Source of the DNA: Bradyrhizobium nivariense
GTDB taxonomy: Bacteria; Pseudomonadota; Alphaproteobacteria; Rhizobiales; Xanthobacteraceae
Length of the DNA stretch: 64,000 nucleotides
Direction: 5' to 3'
Assembly (NCBI RefSeq): GCF_029846715.1
Contig: NZ_JARVWW010000014.1
Coordinates: forward strand, 1-64,000
Shown here one piece after another: positions 7,950 to 15,693 of the stretch (position 1 is its first letter; every line of letters starts with the position of its first letter). Under the pieces are notes generated by a model. That model saw only the letters and a list, made by a program, of their open reading frames with translations, was not told where the DNA came from and did no database searches. A program made the translations under genes and the position numbers.

Positions 7950-8945
7950 GTGCCAGTGTTGAACCGTGCCGAACGCTCGCGGGCCGGGGTGGTTTTCGTC
8001 GCGCTTCTGATCGCCATCTGCGCGACGGGCGCCGTTGCGCGCGAATTCCGCGCCGCCGACACCCAGACCGAGGATTACCCGACCGTGCAGGCGCTGCGCT
8101 ACATGGGCGCCCTGATCGCCGAGCGCAGCGGCGGCCGGCACGAGATCAAGGTGTTCCACTCCCGCCAGCTCGGCGAGGAGAAGGAGACCATCGAGCAGAC
8201 CCGGGTCGGCGCGATCGATCTCAACCGGACCAATGTGGCGCTGATCGGCAATTTCGTTCCGGCGATGAACGTGCTGGCGATGCCGTTCCTGTTCCGGTCC
8301 ATCGAGCACATGCAGAAGGTGCTGGACGGGCCGATCGGCAGCGAGATCCTCGGCAGCTTCGAGCCCTACGGCTTCGTCGGGCTCGCCTTCTACGATTCCG
8401 GGGCGCGGTCGATCTACAACGGCGCCCGCCCGGTCAGAAACGTCTCGGACCTCAAGGGATTGCGGATCCGGGTGCAGCAGTCGGAGTTGATGAGCCAGAT
8501 GATCCGCTCGCTCGGCGCGGAGCCGGTCGAGATGCCCTATGGGCAGGTGCTCGCCGGGCTTGCCAACCATCTGATCGACGGCGCCGAGAACAACTGGCCA
8601 TCTTTCGTCACGACGGACCACTACAAGCATGCCGGCTACCTTGCGCTCACCGAGCACACGATGAGCCCGGAAGTGCTGGTGATCTCGCTGAAGGCCTGGA
8701 AAAGCCTGTCGGCCGACGACCAGACCGTCTTCAGGGAAGCCGCAATTCGTTCCAGCCGATTCATGCGCGAGAAGTGGCGCCACCTCGAGGAGCAGTCGCA
8801 GCGCAAGGCGGAAGAGGCGGGCGTCACCATCGTCAGGGATATCGACCGCAAGCCGTTCGAGGACGCGATGGCCGCGATCTACACCAAGGCCGGGCAAGAT
8901 CCGGTCGCGGCCGCGCTGATCGAACGCATTCGCAAGGTGGAGTGA
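7950..8945 (+). CDS. TRAP-type periplasmic binding protein (DctP family), probably a sensor subunit
   Basis: 331 aa. The signal peptide (AGVVFVALLIAICATGAVA) is followed by a DctP fold: YMGALIAERSGGRHEIKVF, then GLRIRVQQSELMSQMIRSLGAEPVEMPYGQ containing the conserved carboxylate-binding Arg, then LANHLIDGAENNWPSF. I prefer GTG 7950 because GAGGGG (7938-7943) lies 6 nt before it and touches the upstream TTG 7944. No DctQ or DctM permease gene lies nearby; instead a histidine kinase starts 6 nt after the stop. From this I infer that the protein reports ligand binding to the kinase rather than feeding a transporter. Known TRAP ligands are mostly organic acids. Confidence 0.85.
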   Translation: MPVLNRAERSRAGVVFVALLIAICATGAVAREFRAADTQTEDYPTVQALRYMGALIAERSGGRHEIKVFHSRQLGEEKETIEQTRVGAIDLNRTNVALIGNFVPAMNVLAMPFLFRSIEHMQKVLDGPIGSEILGSFEPYGFVGLAFYDSGARSIYNGARPVRNVSDLKGLRIRVQQSELMSQMIRSLGAEPVEMPYGQVLAGLANHLIDGAENNWPSFVTTDHYKHAGYLALTEHTMSPEVLVISLKAWKSLSADDQTVFREAAIRSSRFMREKWRHLEEQSQRKAEEAGVTIVRDIDRKPFEDAMAAIYTKAGQDPVAAALIERIRKVE

Positions 8946-8951
8946 GGCCTC

Positions 8952-11030
8952 TTGCCCGGGCTTGGACACAGCGAGCATGCAGACAGATCGCCGGGCCCGA
9001 TCGGGCGGCTGCGCGCGCGGCTCGTCGGCGCGCTCCGGGCGGTGCCGATCCGCTGGCGCATCCTGTCGATCGCGGCGCTGAACTCCGCCGTGGTGGTGGT
9101 GCTGGTCGCGCTGATCTGGAACGGCTCGCAGGTGCTCAGCTCGGCCTGGGACGACGTGCGCCAGGTGCGCGAGTCCGACCGGATTCTGGCGCTGCTCGAA
9201 AGCGAGACCGGGCGGCTGCACAATCTGATCCACCGCTACATCAACCAGCCGAGCCCCGACCTGTTCGCCGAGATCCTGCTGCTGCGCGAGGCGGTGCTGG
9301 GCACGCTGACCAACCGCGCCGCCAAGGACCCGATGCTGTCGGGCTCGGTCGAGGAGCTGGAGCGCACCACCGACCGCTTCCTCAACGGCTTTGGCGAGCT
9401 GCGCGGCGTGCAGGCCACCATCGCCAGGACCTATGAGGAGCAGGTGCAGGGACCGGCCAGGGACATGGCCGGCCTCTACTCCATCATCGAAGGCGCCACC
9501 GGCCATCGCGACGCGCTGATCTGGCCTTCGCTCGGCAAGTCGCGCGAGGCCTTCACCGCGATGCTGGTCGCGGCCAATTCCTACTACCTGTCGCTGTCAT
9601 CGGGGGCGGCCGACGACGCGCGCCGCAACACCGAGACGATCGAGAAGACCATCCCCGTGATGATCGATCTCGCCGACAACGATCTTCAGCGCATGGCGCT
9701 GCAACGGCTCGGGGCCCGCACCGCTGCGCTGCGCGAGGGCTTTGCAAAGCTCTCCGAGCAGCTCACGAGCCGCACCGAGCTGCTGCGCAACACCATCGAC
9801 GCCAACCAGGCCGAAGCGATCGGCGCCATCGACGACCTCTCCACCAAGATGCGCCAGCGCGAGCAGAAGGCGCAGGAGAGGTTCGACCGCGCGCTGGCGG
9901 ACATTTCCCGTCGTGTTCTTTCCATCGCCGTGATCTTCCTCGGCATCATCCTCACCGCCGGCGTGCTGATCGCGCTGTCGATCCGGCTGCCGCTGCAGCA
10001 GATCATGGCGGCGATGCGCGCGATCACGCTCGGCGACCTCGACCGCGAGGTGCAGGGCACGCGCGCGCGTGACGAAGTCGGCGCGATGGCGCGCGCGGTG
10101 GAGGTGTTCCGCGAAAATGCGATCGCGAAGCGTGAGACCGAAGACGAGCTGCGCGCGTCGAAGGAGAAGGCCGAGAGTGCGCTGATCGAGCTCAATACCG
10201 CGCAGCAGAATCTGATCGATGCCGAGAGGCTCGCAGCCCTCGGCGGCCTCGTCGCCGGCGTCGCGCACGAGGTCAACAATCCGATCGGCATCAGCCTCAC
10301 CGTTGCTTCGAGTTTTGCCCGGCGCACCGAAATCTTCGAGGCCCAGCTCAAGGGCGAAGGCGGCCTGCGCCGCTCGCAGCTGGAAGAATTCGTGCAGTCT
10401 TCGCGCGAAGCCTCGCAGCAGCTCGTCGCCAACCTCCAGCGCGCCGGCGAACTGATCCAGTCGTTCAAGCAGGTCGCGGTCGACCGCTCCCAAGCCGAGC
10501 GGCGGCAATTCTCCCTGAGCGAAGCCACCGACCAGATCATCGCGAGCCTGCGCCCGGTGCTGAAGCGCGCGCCGATCACGCTCCATGTCGACATGCCCGA
10601 GGGGCTGCTGCTCGACGGCTATCCCGGCTCCTACGGCCAGATCCTGACCAACCTCTTCCTCAACGCCGCCAACCACGCCTTTGCCAACGGCCGCGCCGGC
10701 ACGATCACGATCTCGGCGCGGCCCCGCGGGGCCGACGACGTCGAGATCATCTTCACCGATGACGGGGCCGGCATGACCTCCGACGTGCAGCGCCAGGCCT
10801 TTGACCCATTCTTTACCACAAGGCGCAATGAAGGTGGCACGGGACTCGGCCTGCATATCGTCTATAACCTCGTCACCCAGCAGCTCGGCGGTCGCATGAT
10901 GCTGGAATCCAAGCTGGGACAAGGCACTACTTTTCGCATTATCATGCCCCGGGTCGCCAAGGGCGGCGCGCAAAGCACAGAGACTGACGGGACTTCTCAA
11001 TGGCCGAACAGGACGATGTCCTCCACCTGA
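8952..11030 (+). CDS. Membrane sensor histidine kinase with HAMP domain
   Basis: 692 aa from a TTG start with GAGG just upstream. TM1 lies at about residues 37-57, a large alpha-helical periplasmic domain spans 58-320, TM2 about 322-342 and HAMP about 343-396. A coiled coil follows, then HisKA with LGGLVAGVAHEVNNP (phospho-acceptor His439), then HATPase_c with N-box NLFLNAANHAF, DDGAGM, FDPFFTT and GGTGLGLHIV. It autophosphorylates and passes phosphate to a partner. It is translationally linked to the binding protein before it and overlaps the next kinase gene by 31 nt. The periplasmic domain is large enough to dock a binding protein (inference). Confidence 0.92.
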   Translation: MPGLGHSEHADRSPGPIGRLRARLVGALRAVPIRWRILSIAALNSAVVVVLVALIWNGSQVLSSAWDDVRQVRESDRILALLESETGRLHNLIHRYINQPSPDLFAEILLLREAVLGTLTNRAAKDPMLSGSVEELERTTDRFLNGFGELRGVQATIARTYEEQVQGPARDMAGLYSIIEGATGHRDALIWPSLGKSREAFTAMLVAANSYYLSLSSGAADDARRNTETIEKTIPVMIDLADNDLQRMALQRLGARTAALREGFAKLSEQLTSRTELLRNTIDANQAEAIGAIDDLSTKMRQREQKAQERFDRALADISRRVLSIAVIFLGIILTAGVLIALSIRLPLQQIMAAMRAITLGDLDREVQGTRARDEVGAMARAVEVFRENAIAKRETEDELRASKEKAESALIELNTAQQNLIDAERLAALGGLVAGVAHEVNNPIGISLTVASSFARRTEIFEAQLKGEGGLRRSQLEEFVQSSREASQQLVANLQRAGELIQSFKQVAVDRSQAERRQFSLSEATDQIIASLRPVLKRAPITLHVDMPEGLLLDGYPGSYGQILTNLFLNAANHAFANGRAGTITISARPRGADDVEIIFTDDGAGMTSDVQRQAFDPFFTTRRNEGGTGLGLHIVYNLVTQQLGGRMMLESKLGQGTTFRIIMPRVAKGGAQSTETDGTSQWPNRTMSST

Positions 11031-12745
11031 TCGACGACACCGGTACCGCGTCGGAGGATATTGACGCCCGGAAATGGAAGATCGCCGTCATCGACGACGA
11101 TCCGGCCGTGCATGACGGCACGCGCTTCGCGCTGTCCGATTACAGCCTCAACGGCCAGGGCCTGGAGATTCTCTTCGCCCATTCCGCGGCGGAAGGTCGC
11201 AAGTTGATGGCCGCGCACAGCGACATCGCCGCCGTGCTGCTCGACGTCATCATGGAGACTGACGTCGCCGGTCTCGATCTGGTCGAGTACATCCGCAACG
11301 AGCTCAAGAACGAGACCGTGCGCATCATCCTGCGCACGGGACAGCCAGGCCAGGCGCCCGAGCGGCGCGTGATCGTCCAGTACGACATCAACGACTACAA
11401 GGCCAAGACCGAGCTCACCGCCGACAAGCTGTTCACCTCGCTGACCGCGGCGCTGCGCTCCTACCAGCAGCTCGAGCGCATGGTGCAGACCCGGCGCGGC
11501 CTCGAGATCATCATCGACGCTGCCTCGACGCTGTACGACTTCAAGTCGATGCAGCGGCTCGCCGAGGGCGTGCTGACCCAGCTCGCCTCGCTGCTCAACG
11601 TCGATTGCGCCGGTATACTGGTTCTGCGCGACAATGGCGGCATCGATCCCGAGCTCTCGGTGCTCGCCGGCAGCGGCTGCTACAGCCGCTTCATTGGCAC
11701 GACGTCGTCGAAGGCGCTCGACCCCGATCTGCGCGCGATGGTGGAAGCCGCCTTCCAGGGCCGCAAGAACGAATTCGCCGACCACCGCAGCGTGATCTAT
11801 CTGCGCACCGGAAGCGGCCGCGAGGTCGTGGTGCTGCTCCAGGCCGAGCGCGAACTGTCGGAGACCGACCGCTCGCTGGTCGAGATCTTCTCCAGCCGGC
11901 TCTCGATCGCCTTCGACAACGTCATCCTCTACCAGCAGCTCCAGGCCGCCAACACCCAGCTGGAAGACCGCGTCGCCCAGCGCACCCGCGCGCTGATGCA
12001 GGCCAACCGCCGCCTCTCGGCGCAATGGCTGCGGCTGCAGCGCGCCAACGGCTTCAAGAACGAAATCCTTGGCACCGTCGCGCATGATTTGAAGAACCCG
12101 CTCGGCGTCATCCTCGGCCGCACCGAGATGCTGAAGGAGCTGATCGCGACCGGCGCGTCGTCCAGCGGTGTGGTCGCCCAGGTCGATCACATCCGCGATG
12201 CGACGAAGCGCCTGACCACGATGGTCGACCACCTGATCTCGGACGCGATGGCCGATGCCTTCGACATCACCATCCGCCGCGAGCCGGTCGACGTCGCGGC
12301 CCTGGTCAAGGAGGTCGCCGAGGCCAACCAGCCGCTCGCCGTCAACAAGCAGCAGGCGATCAGCGTCACCGCGCCCCTCAACGTCGTCACCATGTGCGAC
12401 ACCGACCGCATCCGCGAGGCGATCGACAATCTGATCAGCAACGCCATCAAATACTCACCGATCGGCGGCAAGATCGGCGTCGTCGTCAGCCATGACGGCG
12501 GCGACACCATCGTCCGCGTCGGCGACGAGGGCGCCGGCCTGTCGCCGGAGGATCTCGGCCGCCTGTTCGGCCGGTTCCAGCGGCTGTCGGCAAAACCGAC
12601 CGCCGGCGAGAGCTCGACGGGGCTTGGGTTGTCCATCGTCAAGCGTATTATCGACATGCACGGCGGCGAGGTGACCGCCGACAGCGAGGGCCCCGGCAAG
12701 GGCTCGACCTTCACCATCACCCTCCCCGCGACCGAAATCCCGTGA
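11000..12745 (+). CDS. Hybrid REC-DUF3369-histidine kinase
   Basis: 581 aa, soluble. Domain order: receiver (about 27-155, acidic patch IDDD, phospho-acceptor Asp82 in AAVLLDVIMETD), DUF3369 (about 165-330, starting TRRGLEIIIDAASTL), a short coiled coil, HisKA with GTVAHDLKNPLG (His362), and HATPase_c with DNLISNAIKYS, GDEGAGL and STGLGLSIVKR. The RTGQPGQAPERRVI and YDINDYKAKTELT motifs are typical of REC-DUF3369 proteins. It may take phosphate from the upstream kinase at Asp82 and control its own kinase output, acting as a relay to the regulator gene 10 nt downstream. The 31-nt overlap with the gene before it implies coupled translation. Confidence 0.9.
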   Translation: MAEQDDVLHLIDDTGTASEDIDARKWKIAVIDDDPAVHDGTRFALSDYSLNGQGLEILFAHSAAEGRKLMAAHSDIAAVLLDVIMETDVAGLDLVEYIRNELKNETVRIILRTGQPGQAPERRVIVQYDINDYKAKTELTADKLFTSLTAALRSYQQLERMVQTRRGLEIIIDAASTLYDFKSMQRLAEGVLTQLASLLNVDCAGILVLRDNGGIDPELSVLAGSGCYSRFIGTTSSKALDPDLRAMVEAAFQGRKNEFADHRSVIYLRTGSGREVVVLLQAERELSETDRSLVEIFSSRLSIAFDNVILYQQLQAANTQLEDRVAQRTRALMQANRRLSAQWLRLQRANGFKNEILGTVAHDLKNPLGVILGRTEMLKELIATGASSSGVVAQVDHIRDATKRLTTMVDHLISDAMADAFDITIRREPVDVAALVKEVAEANQPLAVNKQQAISVTAPLNVVTMCDTDRIREAIDNLISNAIKYSPIGGKIGVVVSHDGGDTIVRVGDEGAGLSPEDLGRLFGRFQRLSAKPTAGESSTGLGLSIVKRIIDMHGGEVTADSEGPGKGSTFTITLPATEIP

Positions 12746-12755
12746 TTCTCAGACC

Positions 12756-13493
12756 ATGACCCAAAGCCAGCACATCATGATCGTCGACGACGAGGCCCCG
12801 GCCCGGGAGATGGTCGGCGATTACCTCAAGATGCACGGCTTCACCGTGACGCTGTGCGACGGCGGCAAGTCCTTGCGCACAGCGATCGACGGCAGCATGC
12901 CCGACCTCGTCGTGCTCGACCTCAACATGCCCGAGGAAGACGGGCTCTCGATCATCCGCGACCTCAAGAGCCGCATCAACGTGCCGGTGATCATGCTCAC
13001 AGCGACCGCGAGCCCGATCGACCGCGTCGTCGGCCTCGAGCTCGGCGCTGACGATTACGTGGCGAAGCCGTGCGAGCTGCGCGAGCTGATGGCGCGCATC
13101 CGCTCGGTGCTGCGCCGGAGCACGCCGGTGAAAGCCGTGGCGGCGGAAGCGGCGGCTGCGAAATCGGAGAAGGACCAATTGGTACGGTTCGGGACAAAAT
13201 GGCTCGATCTCGAAGCGCAGGCCTTGCGCGACGACGAGGGCAACGAGCACCCGCTGACCGCATCCGAGTTCGGGCTCTTGAAGGTGTTCGCGGCCAATCC
13301 GAAGCGCGTGCTGTCGCGCGAGCGCCTGCTGGAATTGGCCAACGCGCGCGACGCCGAAGCCTTCGACCGCGCCGTCGATCTGCGCATCATGCGCATCCGC
13401 CGCAAGATCGAGCCCGATCCCACAAAGCCCGCCGTGATCCGCACCATCCGCGGCGGCGGCTATCTGTTCTCGCCGGCGGGCGAGAAGGCGTAA
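12756..13493 (+). CDS. OmpR-family two-component response regulator
   Basis: 245 aa. Receiver domain 1-125: acidic pair DD at 11-12, phospho-acceptor Asp55 (LVVLDLNMPEEDG), Thr in MLTATA and Lys in DDYVAKPCE. An Ala-rich linker (about 128-142) joins a winged-helix DNA-binding domain (about 148-240; LTASEFGLLKVF, VDLRIMRIRRKIE, IRTIRGGGYLF). It is the last gene of the operon and the likely output of the two kinases before it. Targets are unknown; the missing TRAP permease genes elsewhere in the genome are natural candidates. Confidence 0.93.
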   Translation: MTQSQHIMIVDDEAPAREMVGDYLKMHGFTVTLCDGGKSLRTAIDGSMPDLVVLDLNMPEEDGLSIIRDLKSRINVPVIMLTATASPIDRVVGLELGADDYVAKPCELRELMARIRSVLRRSTPVKAVAAEAAAAKSEKDQLVRFGTKWLDLEAQALRDDEGNEHPLTASEFGLLKVFAANPKRVLSRERLLELANARDAEAFDRAVDLRIMRIRRKIEPDPTKPAVIRTIRGGGYLFSPAGEKA

Positions 13494-13502
13494 GGCGCCC
13501 TT

Positions 13503-13641
13503 GTCGTCCTGGCGAAAGCCGGCGAAAGCCAGGACCCATTACCCCGACGGGTAATTTGGGAGACGGCTGGTGATCGCCAGTCGTCGTCAAGGGTAATGGG
13601 TCCTGGATCAGCGCTCGCTCCGCTCGCTGGTCCAGGACGAC
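13503..13641. repeat. Family-B nested palindromic repeat
   Basis: Both ends carry a GTCGTCC/GGACGAC stem, each end can fold on itself, and the two ends pair with each other. A 10-bp GGCGAAAGCC unit is tandemly duplicated near the left end. Relatives lie at 36796, 45840, 53374 and 59154. It follows the response-regulator stop directly. Confidence 0.8.
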
Positions 13642-13755
13642 GGAGAAAATGTGGGCCGTCCCGAACGCAAAAGCCCGAAATACGTTCCTCACTCCGCCTA
13701 GCCCCTCAACCCCGTATTTTCCGTACGTTGAAATTGCACGCTTTTTTGCCCCGAA

Positions 13756-13822
13756 TGTTTCGTCGCCCCCGCTCCGACGAAACAATTTGGCGGCGCACGA
13801 AACCATTTTCCTCTTTTCGTGC
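13756..13822. promoter_or_regulatory. Two perfect dyads upstream of the ECF sigma gene
   Basis: Dyad 1: TGTTTCGTCG (13756-13765) pairs perfectly with CGACGAAACA (13775-13784). Dyad 2: GCACGAAA (13795-13802) pairs perfectly with TTTCGTGC (13815-13822). Both share a CGAAA core. They lie in a stretch poorer in G and C than its surroundings, 80-150 nt before ATG 13904. They could be operators or transcript hairpins; no promoter is clear enough to call. Confidence 0.5.
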
Positions 13823-13903
13823 AGACGTCCCGAAACGTTGGCTCATTAACACTTTGGTCCAAGGAAACGCCGCTCGGTTGCGGCGCTACGGGGAGCCAAG
13901 TCA

Positions 13904-14515
13904 ATGCCGAACGTCATCGCCATCAACGCCCAAGCCAGCCAGAGCATCATTGCCGCTCAGGCGACCTCGGACGACATGCTTCTCGAAAGCATTGCCGACG
14001 GCAACCGGACGTCGATGCACATTCTCTATTGCCGTCACAATGTGCGCGTTTATCGCTTCATCCTGCGGATCGTGCGCGACGCCACCACGGCGGAAGACCT
14101 CGTCAGCCAGGTGTTTCTGGACGTGTGGCGGACCGCCGGCCAATTCCAGGGCCGCTCGCAGGTCTCGACCTGGCTGCTGTCGATAGCGCGCTTCAAGGCG
14201 CTGACCGCGATGCGCCAGCGCCGCTTCGAGGACATCGACCAGGAAGACGTGCGTCAGATCGCGGATGGCTGCGACACGCCGGAGACCTCGCTCGACCGCA
14301 GCGACACCAGTGCAATCCTCCGCGCCTGCGTTCAGAAGCTGTCGCCCGCGCATCGCGAAATCATCAACCTCGTCTACTACCATGAGAAGTCGGTAGAGGA
14401 GGTCGGACAGATCATCGGCATCCCGCAGAGCACGGTGAAGACCCGGATGTTCTATGCCCGCAAGCAACTGGCCGAATTGCTTAAGGGCGCTGGCGTCGAG
14501 CGATTCGCTGCCTAA
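13904..14515 (+). CDS. ECF-type RNA polymerase sigma factor
   Basis: 203 aa. Region 2 (about 22-95) includes YRFILRIVRDATTAEDLVSQVFLDVW and the -10 recognition helix STWLLSIARFKAL. Region 4 (about 135-195) includes LSPAHREIINLVYYHEKSVEEVGQIIGIPQSTVKTRMFYARKQL, a clear helix-turn-helix. The usual region-3 domain is absent, as in ECF factors. GGGGAG lies 9 nt before ATG 13904. No anti-sigma factor gene is adjacent on either side, so control is either by a distant partner or transcriptional; the upstream dyads favour the latter (inference). The class is certain, the regulon unknown. Confidence 0.92.
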   Translation: MPNVIAINAQASQSIIAAQATSDDMLLESIADGNRTSMHILYCRHNVRVYRFILRIVRDATTAEDLVSQVFLDVWRTAGQFQGRSQVSTWLLSIARFKALTAMRQRRFEDIDQEDVRQIADGCDTPETSLDRSDTSAILRACVQKLSPAHREIINLVYYHEKSVEEVGQIIGIPQSTVKTRMFYARKQLAELLKGAGVERFAA

Positions 14516-14582
14516 ACCCTAGGGAATTCAAGGCGATAGGACCGCCGATTGGGCCCTATCGCCGGACACGGAAGTGTTACCG

Positions 14583-14596
14583 CCGACGAAACAATT
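14583..14596 (+). promoter_or_regulatory. 14-bp motif repeated on both sides of the ECF gene
   Basis: CCGACGAAACAATT occurs here, 67 nt after the sigma-factor stop, and again at 13774-13787 inside the right arm of dyad 1 upstream. An exact 14-mer in two flanking non-coding stretches is unlikely by chance. It could be a shared binding site or the start of a separate transcript that ends at the terminator at 14680-14717. Confidence 0.4.
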
Positions 14597-14679
14597 GAAA
14601 CAAAGCACAACATCAGGCGGAAAAACTTCCCTCCTATAAAGCTCACACATGGTTTCGTTAAACCTCCCAAGACCTCCAG

Positions 14680-14717
14680 CGACCCGGACGGGATGCCCCC
14701 CTCCGGGTCGTTTTGTA
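14680..14717 (+). terminator. Rho-independent terminator
   Basis: CGACCCGGA (14680-14688) pairs perfectly with TCCGGGTCG (14702-14710) across a 13-nt loop and is followed by a short T-rich run (TTTTGTATTT). It lies 165 nt past the sigma-factor stop, a long 3' leader unless a small RNA is made in between. Confidence 0.7.
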
Positions 14718-14747
14718 TTTGGGGGTGGTTGAGGTGCCGGCCTTATG

Positions 14748-14854
14748 GTTCGAGACGCCCGCTGCGCGGGCTCCTCACCATGAGGGTTTGACATTTCGCC
14801 GCGCAACAGGACCTCATCCTGAGGAGCCCGGGCAGCGCGCGTCTCGAAGGATGG
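14748..14854. repeat. Family-C palindromic repeat
   Basis: Ends carry GGTTCGAGACGC and GCGTCTCGAAGG in inverted orientation, with CTCACCATGAG and CTCATCCTGAG inside. Related copies lie at 18415-18547 and 21926-22052. The rest of 14855-14963 shows nothing else I can name. Confidence 0.75.
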
Positions 14855-14963
14855 CGACAACAACCGCGTCCCGCGGCGACCACCCGTCACGAAGGCGTGA
14901 CGCAGCGTAACGACTGCCTCTCCTATCCCGAACAGCCCTCGTGACCCCCTTCACGAGTGCCCC

Positions 14964-15662
14964 ATGCTCGAACTTCTCTTCGCCGTCCTCGCCGGAATCC
15001 TCACCATCGCCGCGCCCTGCACGCTGCCGATGCTGCCGATCCTGCTCGGCGCCTCGATCGGCCGCGCGGGGCATCTGCGCCCCGCCATGATTGCGCTCGG
15101 CTTCGTCGTCTCGTTCTCCGCGACCGCGCTGTTGTTGGGTGCGATCACGCGGCTGTTCGATTTCGATCCGAACGTGCTGCGCGAGGCGGCATCGATCCTG
15201 CTGCTCGGCTTCGGCCTGTTGATGCTGTGGCCAGCGCCGTTCGAATGGCTGTCGATCCGGCTCAACGGCTGGCTCGATCTCGGCAACTCCAGCGCCACGC
15301 AGCGCGAAGGCGCGCTCGGCGGGCTCGTGCTTGGCACCACGCTTGGCCTGGTCTGGACGCCCTGCGCCGGCCCGGTGCTCGGCTCGATCCTGACGCTGGT
15401 CGCGACGACGAAGAACGCAACCTGGGCCGGCACGCTGCTGGTCGCCTACGCGATTGGCGCGGCGATTCCGATGCTGGCGATCGCCTATGGCGGACAGGCC
15501 GCCACCACGCGGGTGCGCAGTCTTGCGCGCATCTCGCCCAGGCTGCAGCAGGGCTTTGGCGTCGTCGTGATCGCCTTCGCGGTCGCCGCCTACTTCCAAT
15601 ATGACACGCTGATCGTGGCGTGGCTCACCGGATTCTACCCCACCGGCCAGATCGGCCTGTGA
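14964..15662 (+). CDS. ccdA: Cytochrome c biogenesis CcdA-family membrane thiol transporter
   Basis: 232 aa, six predicted membrane helices. It carries the two membrane cysteines of the CcdA/DsbD transmembrane domain: Cys19 in TIAAPCTLPMLP and Cys134 in LVWTPCAGPVLG. These pass electrons from cytoplasmic thioredoxin to periplasmic thiol partners. The next gene, 31 nt downstream, encodes a secreted redoxin with a CxxC site, its probable partner. In DipZ-type proteins the same two modules are fused; here they are separate. Roles in cytochrome c maturation or periplasmic peroxide/thiol reduction are both possible. Confidence 0.85.
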   Translation: MLELLFAVLAGILTIAAPCTLPMLPILLGASIGRAGHLRPAMIALGFVVSFSATALLLGAITRLFDFDPNVLREAASILLLGFGLLMLWPAPFEWLSIRLNGWLDLGNSSATQREGALGGLVLGTTLGLVWTPCAGPVLGSILTLVATTKNATWAGTLLVAYAIGAAIPMLAIAYGGQAATTRVRSLARISPRLQQGFGVVVIAFAVAAYFQYDTLIVAWLTGFYPTGQIGL

Positions 15663-15693
15663 TCATCGCGCATCTCAACCGGAGGACTCGTCC

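Noticed and set aside
14549..14791. 80-aa frame after the ECF sigma gene
   Set aside because: It runs through the intrinsic terminator and into a family-C repeat, and has no ribosome site.
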